This document shows positions 50,627-60,676 of a DNA stretch of 64,000 nucleotides, piece after piece. The translations under genes were made by a program, and so were the position numbers. Every line of letters begins with the position of its first letter. The first letter of the stretch is position 1. The notes below the pieces were generated by a model. It had not been told where the DNA came from, ran no database searches, and saw only the letters and a program-made list of their open reading frames with translations. This DNA comes from Terrimonas_A sp040509495 (GTDB lineage: Bacteria > Bacteroidota > Bacteroidia > Chitinophagales > Chitinophagaceae), in NCBI GenBank assembly GCA_040509495.1, contig JBEVKW010000172.1, forward strand, positions 11,297-75,296. Reading direction: 5' to 3'.

Positions 50627-53329
50627 CTATGGCACCTTTGTAACCCTCAATACGTCCAGCATCACCTGGTTGACATCGATATTCATATTTTCATTTGCAG
50701 TCCTGTATTCCAGCAGGATCGTATGTTCTCCAGCGGCAAGTGCTGCTGTAAGGCCACTACTCCATCCCCAGTCACTCCATTCGTCTTTACCACGTTGCGG
50801 GAACACGATAGCCGAGATTGGTTGTCCATCCACTACCAGTGTTCGCACCGCGCATTTATTATCCGTATTCACGGGGCCATTCCCATTTGCATACCGGAAA
50901 TCTATCCTGTAGTTGCCAGGCGCGTCCACTTTAATGGAAAAATGCATAGCAGCATTAACGGCAATCGCTGATTCAACAAAACCTTTTCCCGAAAATCCGG
51001 CATACCGGTAAGTTGCGGCGGGCAACTGTTCCTCTGTTTCATACAACTGGCGGAAAGAGTTCCCCGGCCAATCAAACGGCTCGCTGGCGAATGACTCGAG
51101 ACCGTTCTTATCGATGGCGATCACCTGGTATTCCTTCATTGCATCCGGCATTACTTTTACGCTGTTGGATGTTGTTTCGGTCAGCAGAAAACCATTTACA
51201 AGCACTTTATATTTCACGGCACCGGCGATTTTCTTCCAGCCTAACTGATGATCTTTATAGTTCAATACCGGTGTGGCGGGAGTAAACTCCACCCCTCGGT
51301 GATGAACACCCCTTGCTTCTGCCATCTCGTTTTTCAAAACGATCTGTATAGTATGCCTGCCTTCCAGGCTCGCCGGAAATGCTGCTTCCACTGCTTTCGC
51401 TCCATCGATCAGCACCGCATCGATTTCGGTTCCATAACCCAGCAGGGAAATATCCAGTATGGCATTGCGGTAACGGAAGTTCTCCAGTCTTCGCTCTCCC
51501 TGCAACGCCTTTGGCACAAAGGGCTGGAATACCAACCGGTCTTCTTTAAACCGTATGCCAAACAGTACATGATGTACGATGCTGATATTTCCTGCAAGAC
51601 TCCACAACATATTGCTGGAATTGATCTGCGTACCCGCGTAATCACCATTAGCGGCAACGAAGTTCTCTTTGTTGGTGACGAATAATGCCGCGGGACGATA
51701 GATCGCTGAAATGCTTTCCATCACCGATCGCTCATTCTTTGCCAGCGCACCTGCCCAAAGCCAGTACGATTGAACAAAAGGCCAGATGCCATTATTGTGG
51801 TAAGGAGGAATGCCGGGGATCTGCGGATAAATGCACGTAACCCCATAAGGCGTAATCGGCATAGAGCTCACCAACTGCTTCGCCCGATCTTCACCGGCAA
51901 TGCCGAAGATCACACAGAGCGCGGCGCCAAGGGCTTCTGTCCGCGGTGAGACGATCTTATGACTTCGGCCATATAGATATTGCGCATAATTACCTGCAGC
52001 CGGCATCCATAATTTTTCATTGATGGACGTTTTAATGCGGGAGGCATTTTTTTCAAATGTATCAACGCCAGCCTGATCACTCAACAGTGCGGCCATCGAT
52101 GCGGCCACGGTGTTTGCCTGGAAATGAACGGCATTGGTGCCGAGGTTTTCCGATTCAAAAATATCAGCGGGTTGCATCCAAAGCGGGTAGGTTTGTTCGC
52201 GCCAGTCGAGAAAGGAAGATTCACCCTTTACCAATCCCGTCTCAGCATCATACACCGTTTGCATGTCTGCGTAAATAGAATTCCTGATCACTTCATACGC
52301 ATCCTTCAGCCAGTTCTTATCACCTGTCACCTTATAGATCTCCCATGCAGCCACCGCCCAGATCATGCGATCGGTACTTACGGGCCAGGCACCGCCGGTT
52401 CCCGTATCCTGGATGATCTTTTTCTTTTTATCGACCTTTCTCATTAGGCTGTATTGCGCTGCGCGCGGTTGCAAATGTGCGATCGACAGAATAATGCTGT
52501 AGCTGACATCACGCGTCCATACGCCCGCCCATTCTTTGCCGGTGCGAAGGGTGCTGTCAGGTTCAATCGCCCTGTTCATTTCTTCCAGCGCCATGTTATA
52601 TAGCGCATCCGATAAGAGATAGGGTGACCGATATTGCGGAAATGCCGCGAGATCAGTCTCGAGTTTCCAGTGCGACAACGTTTTCTTTTCTTTCTCTTCC
52701 ACATTCATGTTCAGCAGGATCTCATATATACCGTCACCATCATCGTCATTCATCTTTAATTCCGTATGATGTACCAGGTTATCAAAATCCCAGATCAGTG
52801 GTGCTGAACTGCCAGCAATGTAAACAGCCTTGAAATCTTCTTTATAGATCTTGCTACCATCACCCCCGGTATAAAATCCTTTTGTTTTGAACTCATTCAA
52901 TACCTGGCGCATATCCAGCTTCACCAATAATGATGAACCCGGTTTAAGATATGCCGCCTTGCCTGCTTTCTTTGGTTTCAATTGTTTTCCAAAAACGATC
53001 AGCGGAGTTTCTGAACGCAATTTATTTCCATCGATCACGAAATGATGGTCTGTGCCACTGATCATTTCATTATCCTTTCCATTTATACTGAACTTAAATG
53101 AAATGGCAGCCGACTTGAATTCATTTGCCGGACTTTTATAGTCAGACACGATCTCCTTTGCAGAGATCGCCTTTGCATGAAAAGTCTGCTGCACTACACT
53201 ATCTGCATATAACGAATAGGCTTCCGACTTCCATAAAGGTTGTTGTGCGTTTGCGGTATACATACAAAACAGTAAGGGCAAAGCAAAGCCATGTCGTACG
53301 GCCCTGCCGCGCAACGGATAATTTAGCAT
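50627..53329 (-). CDS. Exported six-hairpin glycosidase with C-terminal carbohydrate-binding module
   Basis: 900 residues. A signal peptide (ending NAQQ) is followed by a beta-rich N-terminal region and an (alpha/alpha)6-barrel part, recognisable by GKEWAGVWTRDVSYS, DTGTGGAWPVSTDRMIWA and the downstream NNGIWPFVQSYWLWAGAL. I cannot fix the GH family; GH63-like enzymes are the nearest by pattern. Residues about 690-760 resemble a fibronectin-III-like domain, and the last ~130 a CBM6/35-type module (YRYAGFSGKGFVE, NYRIDFRYANG, GEHTILLEYRTANENMNIDV). Last gene of the glycan operon, 26 bp after the GH31 gene. Confidence 0.8.
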   Translation of the reverse strand: MLNYPLRGRAVRHGFALPLLFCMYTANAQQPLWKSEAYSLYADSVVQQTFHAKAISAKEIVSDYKSPANEFKSAAISFKFSINGKDNEMISGTDHHFVIDGNKLRSETPLIVFGKQLKPKKAGKAAYLKPGSSLLVKLDMRQVLNEFKTKGFYTGGDGSKIYKEDFKAVYIAGSSAPLIWDFDNLVHHTELKMNDDDGDGIYEILLNMNVEEKEKKTLSHWKLETDLAAFPQYRSPYLLSDALYNMALEEMNRAIEPDSTLRTGKEWAGVWTRDVSYSIILSIAHLQPRAAQYSLMRKVDKKKKIIQDTGTGGAWPVSTDRMIWAVAAWEIYKVTGDKNWLKDAYEVIRNSIYADMQTVYDAETGLVKGESSFLDWREQTYPLWMQPADIFESENLGTNAVHFQANTVAASMAALLSDQAGVDTFEKNASRIKTSINEKLWMPAAGNYAQYLYGRSHKIVSPRTEALGAALCVIFGIAGEDRAKQLVSSMPITPYGVTCIYPQIPGIPPYHNNGIWPFVQSYWLWAGALAKNERSVMESISAIYRPAALFVTNKENFVAANGDYAGTQINSSNMLWSLAGNISIVHHVLFGIRFKEDRLVFQPFVPKALQGERRLENFRYRNAILDISLLGYGTEIDAVLIDGAKAVEAAFPASLEGRHTIQIVLKNEMAEARGVHHRGVEFTPATPVLNYKDHQLGWKKIAGAVKYKVLVNGFLLTETTSNSVKVMPDAMKEYQVIAIDKNGLESFASEPFDWPGNSFRQLYETEEQLPAATYRYAGFSGKGFVESAIAVNAAMHFSIKVDAPGNYRIDFRYANGNGPVNTDNKCAVRTLVVDGQPISAIVFPQRGKDEWSDWGWSSGLTAALAAGEHTILLEYRTANENMNIDVNQVMLDVLRVTKVP

Positions 53330-53355
53330 AAATATGGGATTAGTCTGTACTGATC

Positions 53356-55851
53356 TTATTTAATAATTTCCACGGCCACCTCTTTATCACTGGCAGGAAT
53401 GCGTACAAAACAGATCCCTGTCTTAGGATCCCATGACCAGTTCAATTGTTTAGTTACTTTTCCGGCAGAAGCGGAGAAGTTGTTTGTCGGCTGTACGGTA
53501 AGCGCCTTTCCTCCCGCCAATACCTTTGAGGGTTTTGCAGGAAGGAACAGCTTCAAAATATAATCGCGGCGACCCGGAACGCTGTATTCTTTTGATTCAG
53601 GCTTAGATATATGTACCATGTATTTACGGTCCTGCGTCTCACAGCTGAAACGCGTTGTACTATATTCGTCTTTCAGATAATTGGTGGATTCTCCATCATC
53701 TTCATACAGCAGAAATGAGGCAGATTGTCCTTCATTGGCAGGATAGATCTGCAGGCTCAACGGGTAATCGCGGCGCTCATGGATGTATTGCATCACGGGC
53801 ATCATCGGAATGATCGAACCCTTCTTTACGAATAACGGCACCTTATTCAGCGGAGCTTTTACCGTTTCCTGCTGTTCTCCTTCATGAATTGTTTTACCAT
53901 CATAGAAGTCGATCCACTCTCCTTCCGGAAAATAGACTTTGCGGGTAACGGCCCCCTTCTTCACCACCGGCGCAACGAGTAATTCCTTTCCAAACAGGAA
54001 TTGATCATCGATGGAAAACGTTTGTTGATCATTAGGGTATTCAAGCATCAGCGCGCGCATGATCGGCCAGCCTTTATCATGCGCTTCCCTTGCGTAAGTG
54101 TAGATATAGGGGAACAACTGGTACTTTAACTCAATCGCGTTACGACAGTTCTTCTCCGCTTCAGTTCCAAACAGCCATGGCTCTACTGCATTATCACCTT
54201 CGTGATGCGCGCGACTGAGCGGATTAAAAATACCGAACTGCAGCCAGCGGGTATACAATTCCGCCATTGCCGGATAATCCTTAATATCACCGCAGTAGCC
54301 GGAGATATCCGTTGCCCAGAACGGAATACCGCCCATACCAGCTGAAAGACCGACAGGGATCTGGTTGGCGAGACGACTCCAGCCATCCAGTACATCATCG
54401 CCATTGCCGCTATCTCCTGACCAACCAAATGTGTAGCGCTGCAGGCCGGCAAACGCGGATCTCGTCATCTGGAAGATGCGTTTACCCGGGTTACGTTTAT
54501 CAAATTGTTCCTTTACCACTTTATCCCAGGTATGACCATATACATTGTGAATTTCATTGTGCATACCGGCTGTGTGCTTCATGAACAGGCGTTCTGTTGC
54601 ATCTTCATTGCTCCAGGCGGGTTCACCCATGTCTGTCCAGAAACCACGCACGCCATCATTCAACGGTTTTTGCTGGTAAGCGCCCCACCAATCGGCCACG
54701 GCAGGCTTTGTAAAATCAACCACACCGCAATTGCCGCCCCATGGCCAGGGCATATCATAGGATTTGCCTGTGCGTATATCAGTGGTGAAATACCCCAACG
54801 AATCCGCTTCTTTCCATTGTTTGGTGGTGGCTTGTGAGATCACAGGATCCTGTGACACGATCATCTTGAACCCCAGAGAATCGAGATATTTCAACATTCC
54901 TTTGGGATCAGTATAACGATCCTTTCTCCATTCAAAATTCTGCAGACCATCGGTCCAGCCGATATCCTGGTAAATGATATCGCAGGGGATCTGGCGCTTT
55001 CTGAATTCTGCCGCAGCGCTTCTGGCCAATGGTTCATTCGTATACATCCCACGGCTTTGTGAAAATCCAAACGCCCATTCAGGTGGCATGATCGGTTTGC
55101 CGGTCAGTTGGATATATTGCGAGATGATCTGTTTGTAATCTGCTCCATGAATGAAATAATAGATCATTTCACCTCCCGGCGCTTCAAAGCTGTAATGATC
55201 CTCAGACGCCGTTCCGAAACGGAAAATTGTCTTATATGTATTATCAAAGAAAACGCCATAGCGGTAATTGCTCAGAAAGAAGGGAATGCTTTTGTATAGC
55301 GGATCTTCACCCGGCGAATAGCAGGGTTTGTCACTGTTCCACATGGTATAGGAACGACCACGGCGGTTCAGTGGACCGGCCTTCTCTCCCAGCCCGAAGA
55401 ACTGCTCATCGCTGCGGAGGGTTTTGTTGGCGATCAGCTTGCTGCTGTCATGCTGCAATCCTTTTTGCGGATGATCGCCCATCAGCAGTTTCTGGTACTT
55501 GTCAAATACCTGTATCCTGAACGGGGCCTTATCCACGCGGATCCGAAGCTGCGCGGTGAAGATATCATACGATTCCGGGCGTTCTTCCAGTTGAAGCTTC
55601 CCCGCATTGTCGATATCTTCATTGATCACGGCAAACGATTCATTCGCGCGTTTGAAATTCCCCTTGGGATCATACCATACTTTCAGCATGGAACCCGAAC
55701 AAACCTTCAACAACACTTTTGCATTATCACAATCAAATACTACACTGTTGCCGTCGATCTTGTAAGACCGGCTATTACCTGCCGTCTGCAATTGAGCGAA
55801 TGTTGAAAAAAAACAGCACAACGAAAAAGCCAGCACAAAAACAATTCTCAT
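53356..55851 (-). CDS. GH31 family alpha-glucosidase, exported
   Basis: 831 residues, with signal peptide (ending TFAQ). N-terminal beta-sandwich, then the GH31 barrel: the nucleophile Asp407 in FWTDMGEPAW and acid/base Asp480 in GWSGDSGNGDD are both present, as are IIYQDIGWTDGL and ADISGYCGD-type ATDISGY. C-terminal beta domains follow. Hydrolyses alpha-linked glucosides from the non-reducing end, probably isomalto-oligosaccharides made by the GH66 enzyme. In the operon, 15 bp after the GH66 gene. Confidence 0.92.
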   Translation of the reverse strand: MRIVFVLAFSLCCFFSTFAQLQTAGNSRSYKIDGNSVVFDCDNAKVLLKVCSGSMLKVWYDPKGNFKRANESFAVINEDIDNAGKLQLEERPESYDIFTAQLRIRVDKAPFRIQVFDKYQKLLMGDHPQKGLQHDSSKLIANKTLRSDEQFFGLGEKAGPLNRRGRSYTMWNSDKPCYSPGEDPLYKSIPFFLSNYRYGVFFDNTYKTIFRFGTASEDHYSFEAPGGEMIYYFIHGADYKQIISQYIQLTGKPIMPPEWAFGFSQSRGMYTNEPLARSAAAEFRKRQIPCDIIYQDIGWTDGLQNFEWRKDRYTDPKGMLKYLDSLGFKMIVSQDPVISQATTKQWKEADSLGYFTTDIRTGKSYDMPWPWGGNCGVVDFTKPAVADWWGAYQQKPLNDGVRGFWTDMGEPAWSNEDATERLFMKHTAGMHNEIHNVYGHTWDKVVKEQFDKRNPGKRIFQMTRSAFAGLQRYTFGWSGDSGNGDDVLDGWSRLANQIPVGLSAGMGGIPFWATDISGYCGDIKDYPAMAELYTRWLQFGIFNPLSRAHHEGDNAVEPWLFGTEAEKNCRNAIELKYQLFPYIYTYAREAHDKGWPIMRALMLEYPNDQQTFSIDDQFLFGKELLVAPVVKKGAVTRKVYFPEGEWIDFYDGKTIHEGEQQETVKAPLNKVPLFVKKGSIIPMMPVMQYIHERRDYPLSLQIYPANEGQSASFLLYEDDGESTNYLKDEYSTTRFSCETQDRKYMVHISKPESKEYSVPGRRDYILKLFLPAKPSKVLAGGKALTVQPTNNFSASAGKVTKQLNWSWDPKTGICFVRIPASDKEVAVEIIK

Positions 55852-55866
55852 AAAAAATCCTGTTTA

Positions 55867-57639
55867 TTAATATTCCACTACGAGCATATCCCAATAGAGA
55901 ATGGATGGAAGCGTAAAAGAAACTTCATTTCCTGATTGCACAAACTGTAACGGTTTCGCCACACCACGATCAGCATCCGGCGAAGCAAGCCAGATCTTTT
56001 TAACAGAGCCTGTAGCCGTAAAGCGGATCGCAACATCTTCCACCAAAGATGGTTTTAACTGTGTGCCATCCGTGTCACGCCAGTTAGTGGAGTTCGCGTT
56101 AGAGAAATTCAGCAGATGAAAGATCTGACGGTTGCCGATCAGTTTTCCCTGTACCGCCACTTTACCTGCAGCAGCAGGCCAGTTCTCCAGCGAAAGTTTT
56201 CCATTGGTACAGCTGATCGCGGGTTGATTAAAAGTTCCGCCATCGCGCAATAGGTTTTCATAGGCAACAAGGAAATCATAATAGCTTATCAGCGATGTCT
56301 TTAATTCATCAGGCATCTGCAGGTTATTATTCGGGAAATATTCTTTCCCCAGCATATGCTCGCCCAGCTCCAAATGCGAACCGCCGAATGCAAAGATCAC
56401 GGCATCGGCCATTAAAACCGCAGGCGTATTGAACATTCCCGGGTTGTTCGCCTTATTGTAATTTATGTAAGCAGCAAGCACCGTCTTCTTTGCATTGTTG
56501 CCATAGAAATCATTGTTGCGGATAATGTTCGCCAGATCCTCGAAGCGTTCATTTGGGCCCCATACTTCAGTATACAGAAAATCTACGGGCGATTGGGAGA
56601 TACTTGTTTGTTGGCCATATTGATTCACGGCGTTCATCACCAGTCGTTTTGTTGGTGCAGCGGCTTTCATTGCATCAAGGAACGGTTTGAACGTTGCTGC
56701 CTGGTTGATCGATTGACCACTGAAATTATACAAACTGCCACGATCGCCTAATGCATCCACATGATAACCGTCAAAATCAAGTGCGGTGTATACATCCTTG
56801 TTCTTTGCCGCGATATAATTCTGCCAGCCCGTATTTCCCGCATCTAGCACGTAGATATCGCTCTTGAAAAAAGGTTTGGGTAATTCATGTTTATCTTTCG
56901 TTCCATGATTCGCATCTTTGAACGCGTACCATTCTTCATTGACACCATCCGCCGCTGCATCACTCAGGGCACCGAATGCAAGATTATAGAACATCGACTT
57001 CATGTTCGCCGCATGTCCTTTCCCGATGTACTTCTTAAGAGTTGAAAGATATACATCCTTATTGGCGATCTCCTTCCAGCTGCTTTGCGGCGCCGCACCT
57101 GTACCAGCCATTGGCCAGTGATGCTTGTACAACCAGTCGTAATATTGCAGACCATTGATATGATGTCTTGAAAGGTTCTTCACCACTTTATTTATTTCAT
57201 CATCGCTCAACTGGCTGAAGTTGGTGAGAAATCCATAACGCGGAAACCTGGCCCAGTCCGAAGAAACATCCACACCAATGCTGGCATGCACTTTTTCTTT
57301 TCCATCGGCCACTTCGTAAAGGTCAACCATGTAGCCGGTGTAATCTGCTGAAGGTGCCGTCCAGCTCCAGTTTGTTCCAGACAGCGTGGTTTCAGTGATC
57401 GTCTCACTAAAATGGCGGTAACGGATCTTTATATTTCCTGCAAGTGCTTTGTTCAGCGTGAACAAAACCTGTTCACCCGGCTTATACATTGCTTTGTCTG
57501 TGTAAATGGTCAGCGAAAAGGAAGAGCCATATGTAACCGGATCATTTTTCGGCTCCTCTCTGCGGCAACCAGGTACAATGCTACTAACCAGCAAAGCAAT
57601 GCACAAACACCGGGAGAACATGTTGTTTTTTCTTATCAT
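55867..57639 (-). CDS. GH66 dextranase-like lipoprotein
   Basis: 590 residues. Lipobox-like IVPGC at Cys25. The barrel has the GH66 signatures FLTNFSQL, GLQYYDWLYKHHWP, the nucleophile region DFDGYHVDALGDRG (Asp295) and the acid/base in DFLYTEVWG (Glu358). GH66 enzymes are endo-dextranases or cyclo-isomaltooligosaccharide glucanotransferases acting on alpha-1,6-glucan; the short length and surface lipoprotein fit an endo-dextranase. This gene is the best indicator of the operon substrate. Confidence 0.9.
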   Translation of the reverse strand: MIRKNNMFSRCLCIALLVSSIVPGCRREEPKNDPVTYGSSFSLTIYTDKAMYKPGEQVLFTLNKALAGNIKIRYRHFSETITETTLSGTNWSWTAPSADYTGYMVDLYEVADGKEKVHASIGVDVSSDWARFPRYGFLTNFSQLSDDEINKVVKNLSRHHINGLQYYDWLYKHHWPMAGTGAAPQSSWKEIANKDVYLSTLKKYIGKGHAANMKSMFYNLAFGALSDAAADGVNEEWYAFKDANHGTKDKHELPKPFFKSDIYVLDAGNTGWQNYIAAKNKDVYTALDFDGYHVDALGDRGSLYNFSGQSINQAATFKPFLDAMKAAAPTKRLVMNAVNQYGQQTSISQSPVDFLYTEVWGPNERFEDLANIIRNNDFYGNNAKKTVLAAYINYNKANNPGMFNTPAVLMADAVIFAFGGSHLELGEHMLGKEYFPNNNLQMPDELKTSLISYYDFLVAYENLLRDGGTFNQPAISCTNGKLSLENWPAAAGKVAVQGKLIGNRQIFHLLNFSNANSTNWRDTDGTQLKPSLVEDVAIRFTATGSVKKIWLASPDADRGVAKPLQFVQSGNEVSFTLPSILYWDMLVVEY

Positions 57640-57654
57640 CGGTACGAAGACTTT

Positions 57655-59127
57655 TTATTGTTTGACGATCGAGATCGTTTCATAAAGCTGGTTGATCGTG
57701 ATCTTATAGTTACCCGCCTGTGTGATCTTCCATTTGAAATCAGGACTTCCTGATGCAATGAACTTCATCTGCGTACTTCCAGGGCCGGAACCATTGATCA
57801 CAGGCATAAAATAATCACATCCCCAGTTTCCTGTAGCCAGCGGAAATTTGAATTCACCTGCACTCATTGGCCCGGTATAAGAGAATTCGTATGGATTCCC
57901 CGCTGTTGGCGTCATTGCCTGAGGGTTGTCGATATTCCACCCTGCAGGCGATGCATCACCTACCATCCAGATATTCGTGTAGGGCGTGAAAGGTTTGATC
58001 TGGATCTTGTTATTCTGTATATCCAGTTTGATCTTATATGGACCAGCAGTAGTGATCTTCCATTTATTATCAGGGTTACCGCCTGGCACCAGTTGCACAC
58101 CGGTTTCCGTGAGTGCCTGATTGTTGGTCAAAGGCATGTAATAATCCGTACCAAAGTTTCCCGTGGCCACAGGTATTTTGAATTCACCGGCAGCAAGGAT
58201 CTCATTGTAGGTAAATACAAAAAGGTTGGAACTATCCACTCTCATCTCTGATGGATTGTCAATATTCCAGCCTGTAGGTACTGCGTCTCCCAGCATCCAG
58301 AGTCTTGTGTAGGGCGGAGTATCCGCTTCCATCACGGAGATGGTGAGCGTAAGCAGATTCACAGAGATATTGTAAGCGCCGGAAGCAAGGTTTACGAACT
58401 TATCATCCGGTTGGCTGTCGGACGTTCTCAACACCAGTCTTGTATCGTCTGTGCCCCTGTTATACGAAGGCGAGAACTGCCCGAGCGTAGTAATGAATTT
58501 GTATTCGCCGGCCCTCAGGTTTCCTGACCAGTTAAATACGCCGGGATCACTGAGGCTGGGTAAGAGCGGCGTTGCATTATCAGCGCTCCAACCATTTGGT
58601 GCGGCGTCACCTATCAGGTACAATGTTTTTGTTACCGGCTGAAAGGTTTTGACTTTCCAGACGAGCACATTGGACGAATCGGAAAGCTTTGGCTCGTTCG
58701 CGACAGTGATCAGGATGCGGGCCTCCAGTGTGATCTCAGCACCCGGCGTTAATGACCATTTTGATATCACCAGGTCATTCAGATCCTGCACCGTATACTT
58801 CTTTGATCCCGCAGCTTTACCCAACTCTTCCGTATGGGCATTGCTGAAGTTGTTTCCCTGCTTATCAATTTTCAAAGTATAGCTGATGGCGGAATTGGTG
58901 CCTTTATTGGAACCGCTGGTCCAGCTCAGCAATACCGCATCAGCTGAACGGTTCTTCTCTTCCAGTATTAACTCGGTCTTATCTGCCGAAAGTGCTAAAG
59001 GATTGTCTCCTTTGTATAATTCCATTTTATCATTCTTACGGCAGCCGGCAAAAGCCAGCACACAGGCAAGAATAAACAGTCCACCTGTAAGAGGCCTGTT
59101 GAATATATGTTGAATGAATGATCGCAT
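57655..59127 (-). CDS. SusE/SusF-like outer-membrane lipoprotein with three starch-binding-type repeats
   Basis: 490 residues. Lipobox AFAGC at Cys29, then an N-terminal SusE-type domain (about 40-160) and three tandem binding modules, each marked by a GDA.P.GW(N/S) motif: LIGDAAPNGW, LWMLGDAVPTGWNIDN and IWMVGDASPAGWNIDN. It should sit on the cell surface and hold the glycan for the SusCD complex. 31 bp after susD-like. Confidence 0.9.
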   Translation of the reverse strand: MRSFIQHIFNRPLTGGLFILACVLAFAGCRKNDKMELYKGDNPLALSADKTELILEEKNRSADAVLLSWTSGSNKGTNSAISYTLKIDKQGNNFSNAHTEELGKAAGSKKYTVQDLNDLVISKWSLTPGAEITLEARILITVANEPKLSDSSNVLVWKVKTFQPVTKTLYLIGDAAPNGWSADNATPLLPSLSDPGVFNWSGNLRAGEYKFITTLGQFSPSYNRGTDDTRLVLRTSDSQPDDKFVNLASGAYNISVNLLTLTISVMEADTPPYTRLWMLGDAVPTGWNIDNPSEMRVDSSNLFVFTYNEILAAGEFKIPVATGNFGTDYYMPLTNNQALTETGVQLVPGGNPDNKWKITTAGPYKIKLDIQNNKIQIKPFTPYTNIWMVGDASPAGWNIDNPQAMTPTAGNPYEFSYTGPMSAGEFKFPLATGNWGCDYFMPVINGSGPGSTQMKFIASGSPDFKWKITQAGNYKITINQLYETISIVKQ

Positions 59128-59158
59128 GTTTTCAGTTTAAGAATGATCAATCACCGGT

Positions 59159-60658
59159 TTAATAACCGGCATTTTGAGAAAGATTAGGATTTGCTTCGAT
59201 CTCCTTTTGCGGGATAGGCAGCAACAGGTGTTTTGTGGTAGCATTCGTCTTCCCGATGCTTTGAAGGAAATCAAGACCATACTGTCCGTTGTTCACTCTC
59301 ACCAGGTCAAACCACCAATGACCTTCAAACGCAAGTTCCATTCGTCTTTCATGCAGGATCTTTGCGCGCAAAGCTGTTTGAGATAATCCTGTAACATCCG
59401 GCAAGCCCGCTCTTCTTCTCACCCGGTTCAACGGTCCGCCCTGGTTGATAGAAGTAGATAGCTGTTGCGCTTCTGCAGTTTTCCCCAGCTCATTCAATGC
59501 TTCCGCTTGCATCAGCAATACATCTGAATACCGCAAAACAGGAAAGTCCGCAGGGTTCGTATCATAATCAGGTGAAATATTCTTTGAAACAAGGAATTTG
59601 CGCACATTGAAACCGGTCACGGAATAAGACGCCTGGTATGCTTTCCCATCAAACGGAGGGCAGCCTGTGTAAAGGATCGTCTGATCTTTACGGTTATCGT
59701 TTGGTTCGTATGCATTCACAAACTCCTGTGTGGGTTGGTTCCAGCCATATCCACCGGCAACAAAATCACTGTTGCGCGGACCGGTGAAGGTGCTCACCCA
59801 GGATGACTGATTCTCATTATCCCAGAAACTGAAATTCGTCTTTCCTTCATACTGTACTTCAAAAAGCGATTCAGGCGAATTCTTTGCCAGTGGATTGAAG
59901 TTGTCGCTGTAGCTAGCGTTCAGCGTGTATCCAAGTGTAGAAACCTGCTGGCAGAGATCGAGCGTTTGCTGATACTGCCCGAGAGTGAGATACACTTTCG
60001 CCAGCATGCCTGCAGCTGCACCTTTTGAAGCGCGGCCGATGTCAGCACCGGTGTAGCTAGTTTTAGGAGGCAGCAGGTTGATCGCCTGGGTGAAATCATC
60101 AATGATCAGGTTATAGATCTCTGTTTTACTATTGCGCGCCGGACGAAGATTATCAGATGGCTTTTGTGCTTTGGTGATCAGCGGCACATCGCCAAACAGG
60201 CGGACAAGAATGAAATAATAGGAAGCTCTCAGGAAATGCGCTTCACCCAGTATCCGGTTTTTCAATGCTTCGTTGATGTTCATGCCCGGTACATTCTCCA
60301 GGATGAGGTTGGCACGGAGAATGCCTGGCGCCGGTCCGCGCCAGATGTCGAGTGCTGCTGCATTATCTGTTGCCGTTACAAAATTGGCAATGTCCTGCGT
60401 TTCGATGCCATCGGTTCCACCGCCAGCGCCAACGATGGAATTGCCGCCCCAGATATCTGTGGTCCAGATCCGGAGATTGTACAACTTGGGCCATTGCAAT
60501 GGCTGGTAAGCACCGTTGATGGCGGAAACGGCATCCTCTTCTGTTAACCAGTAGTTGGAGCTGTTCACTGAATCCAGCGGAGCTTTATCGAGAAACTTAC
60601 TGCAACTGCTGAACAGCGATGCAGTAAAAATGATCAGTATATTCTTGACTGTTTTCAT
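59159..60658 (-). CDS. SusD/RagB-family glycan-binding lipoprotein
   Basis: 499 residues, lipobox SLFSSC at Cys19, followed by FLDKAPLDSVNSSNYW typical of the family. TPR-like helices and the C-terminal RAGLPDVTG / ERRMELAFEGHWWFDLVR motif, and LLPIPQKEIEANPNLSQN, identify a SusD/RagB protein. Surface lid of the SusC transporter; it captures oligosaccharides. 18 bp after the susC-like gene. Confidence 0.95.
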   Translation of the reverse strand: MKTVKNILIIFTASLFSSCSKFLDKAPLDSVNSSNYWLTEEDAVSAINGAYQPLQWPKLYNLRIWTTDIWGGNSIVGAGGGTDGIETQDIANFVTATDNAAALDIWRGPAPGILRANLILENVPGMNINEALKNRILGEAHFLRASYYFILVRLFGDVPLITKAQKPSDNLRPARNSKTEIYNLIIDDFTQAINLLPPKTSYTGADIGRASKGAAAGMLAKVYLTLGQYQQTLDLCQQVSTLGYTLNASYSDNFNPLAKNSPESLFEVQYEGKTNFSFWDNENQSSWVSTFTGPRNSDFVAGGYGWNQPTQEFVNAYEPNDNRKDQTILYTGCPPFDGKAYQASYSVTGFNVRKFLVSKNISPDYDTNPADFPVLRYSDVLLMQAEALNELGKTAEAQQLSTSINQGGPLNRVRRRAGLPDVTGLSQTALRAKILHERRMELAFEGHWWFDLVRVNNGQYGLDFLQSIGKTNATTKHLLLPIPQKEIEANPNLSQNAGY

Positions 60659-60676
60659 ACAGAAACAATTTGGCTG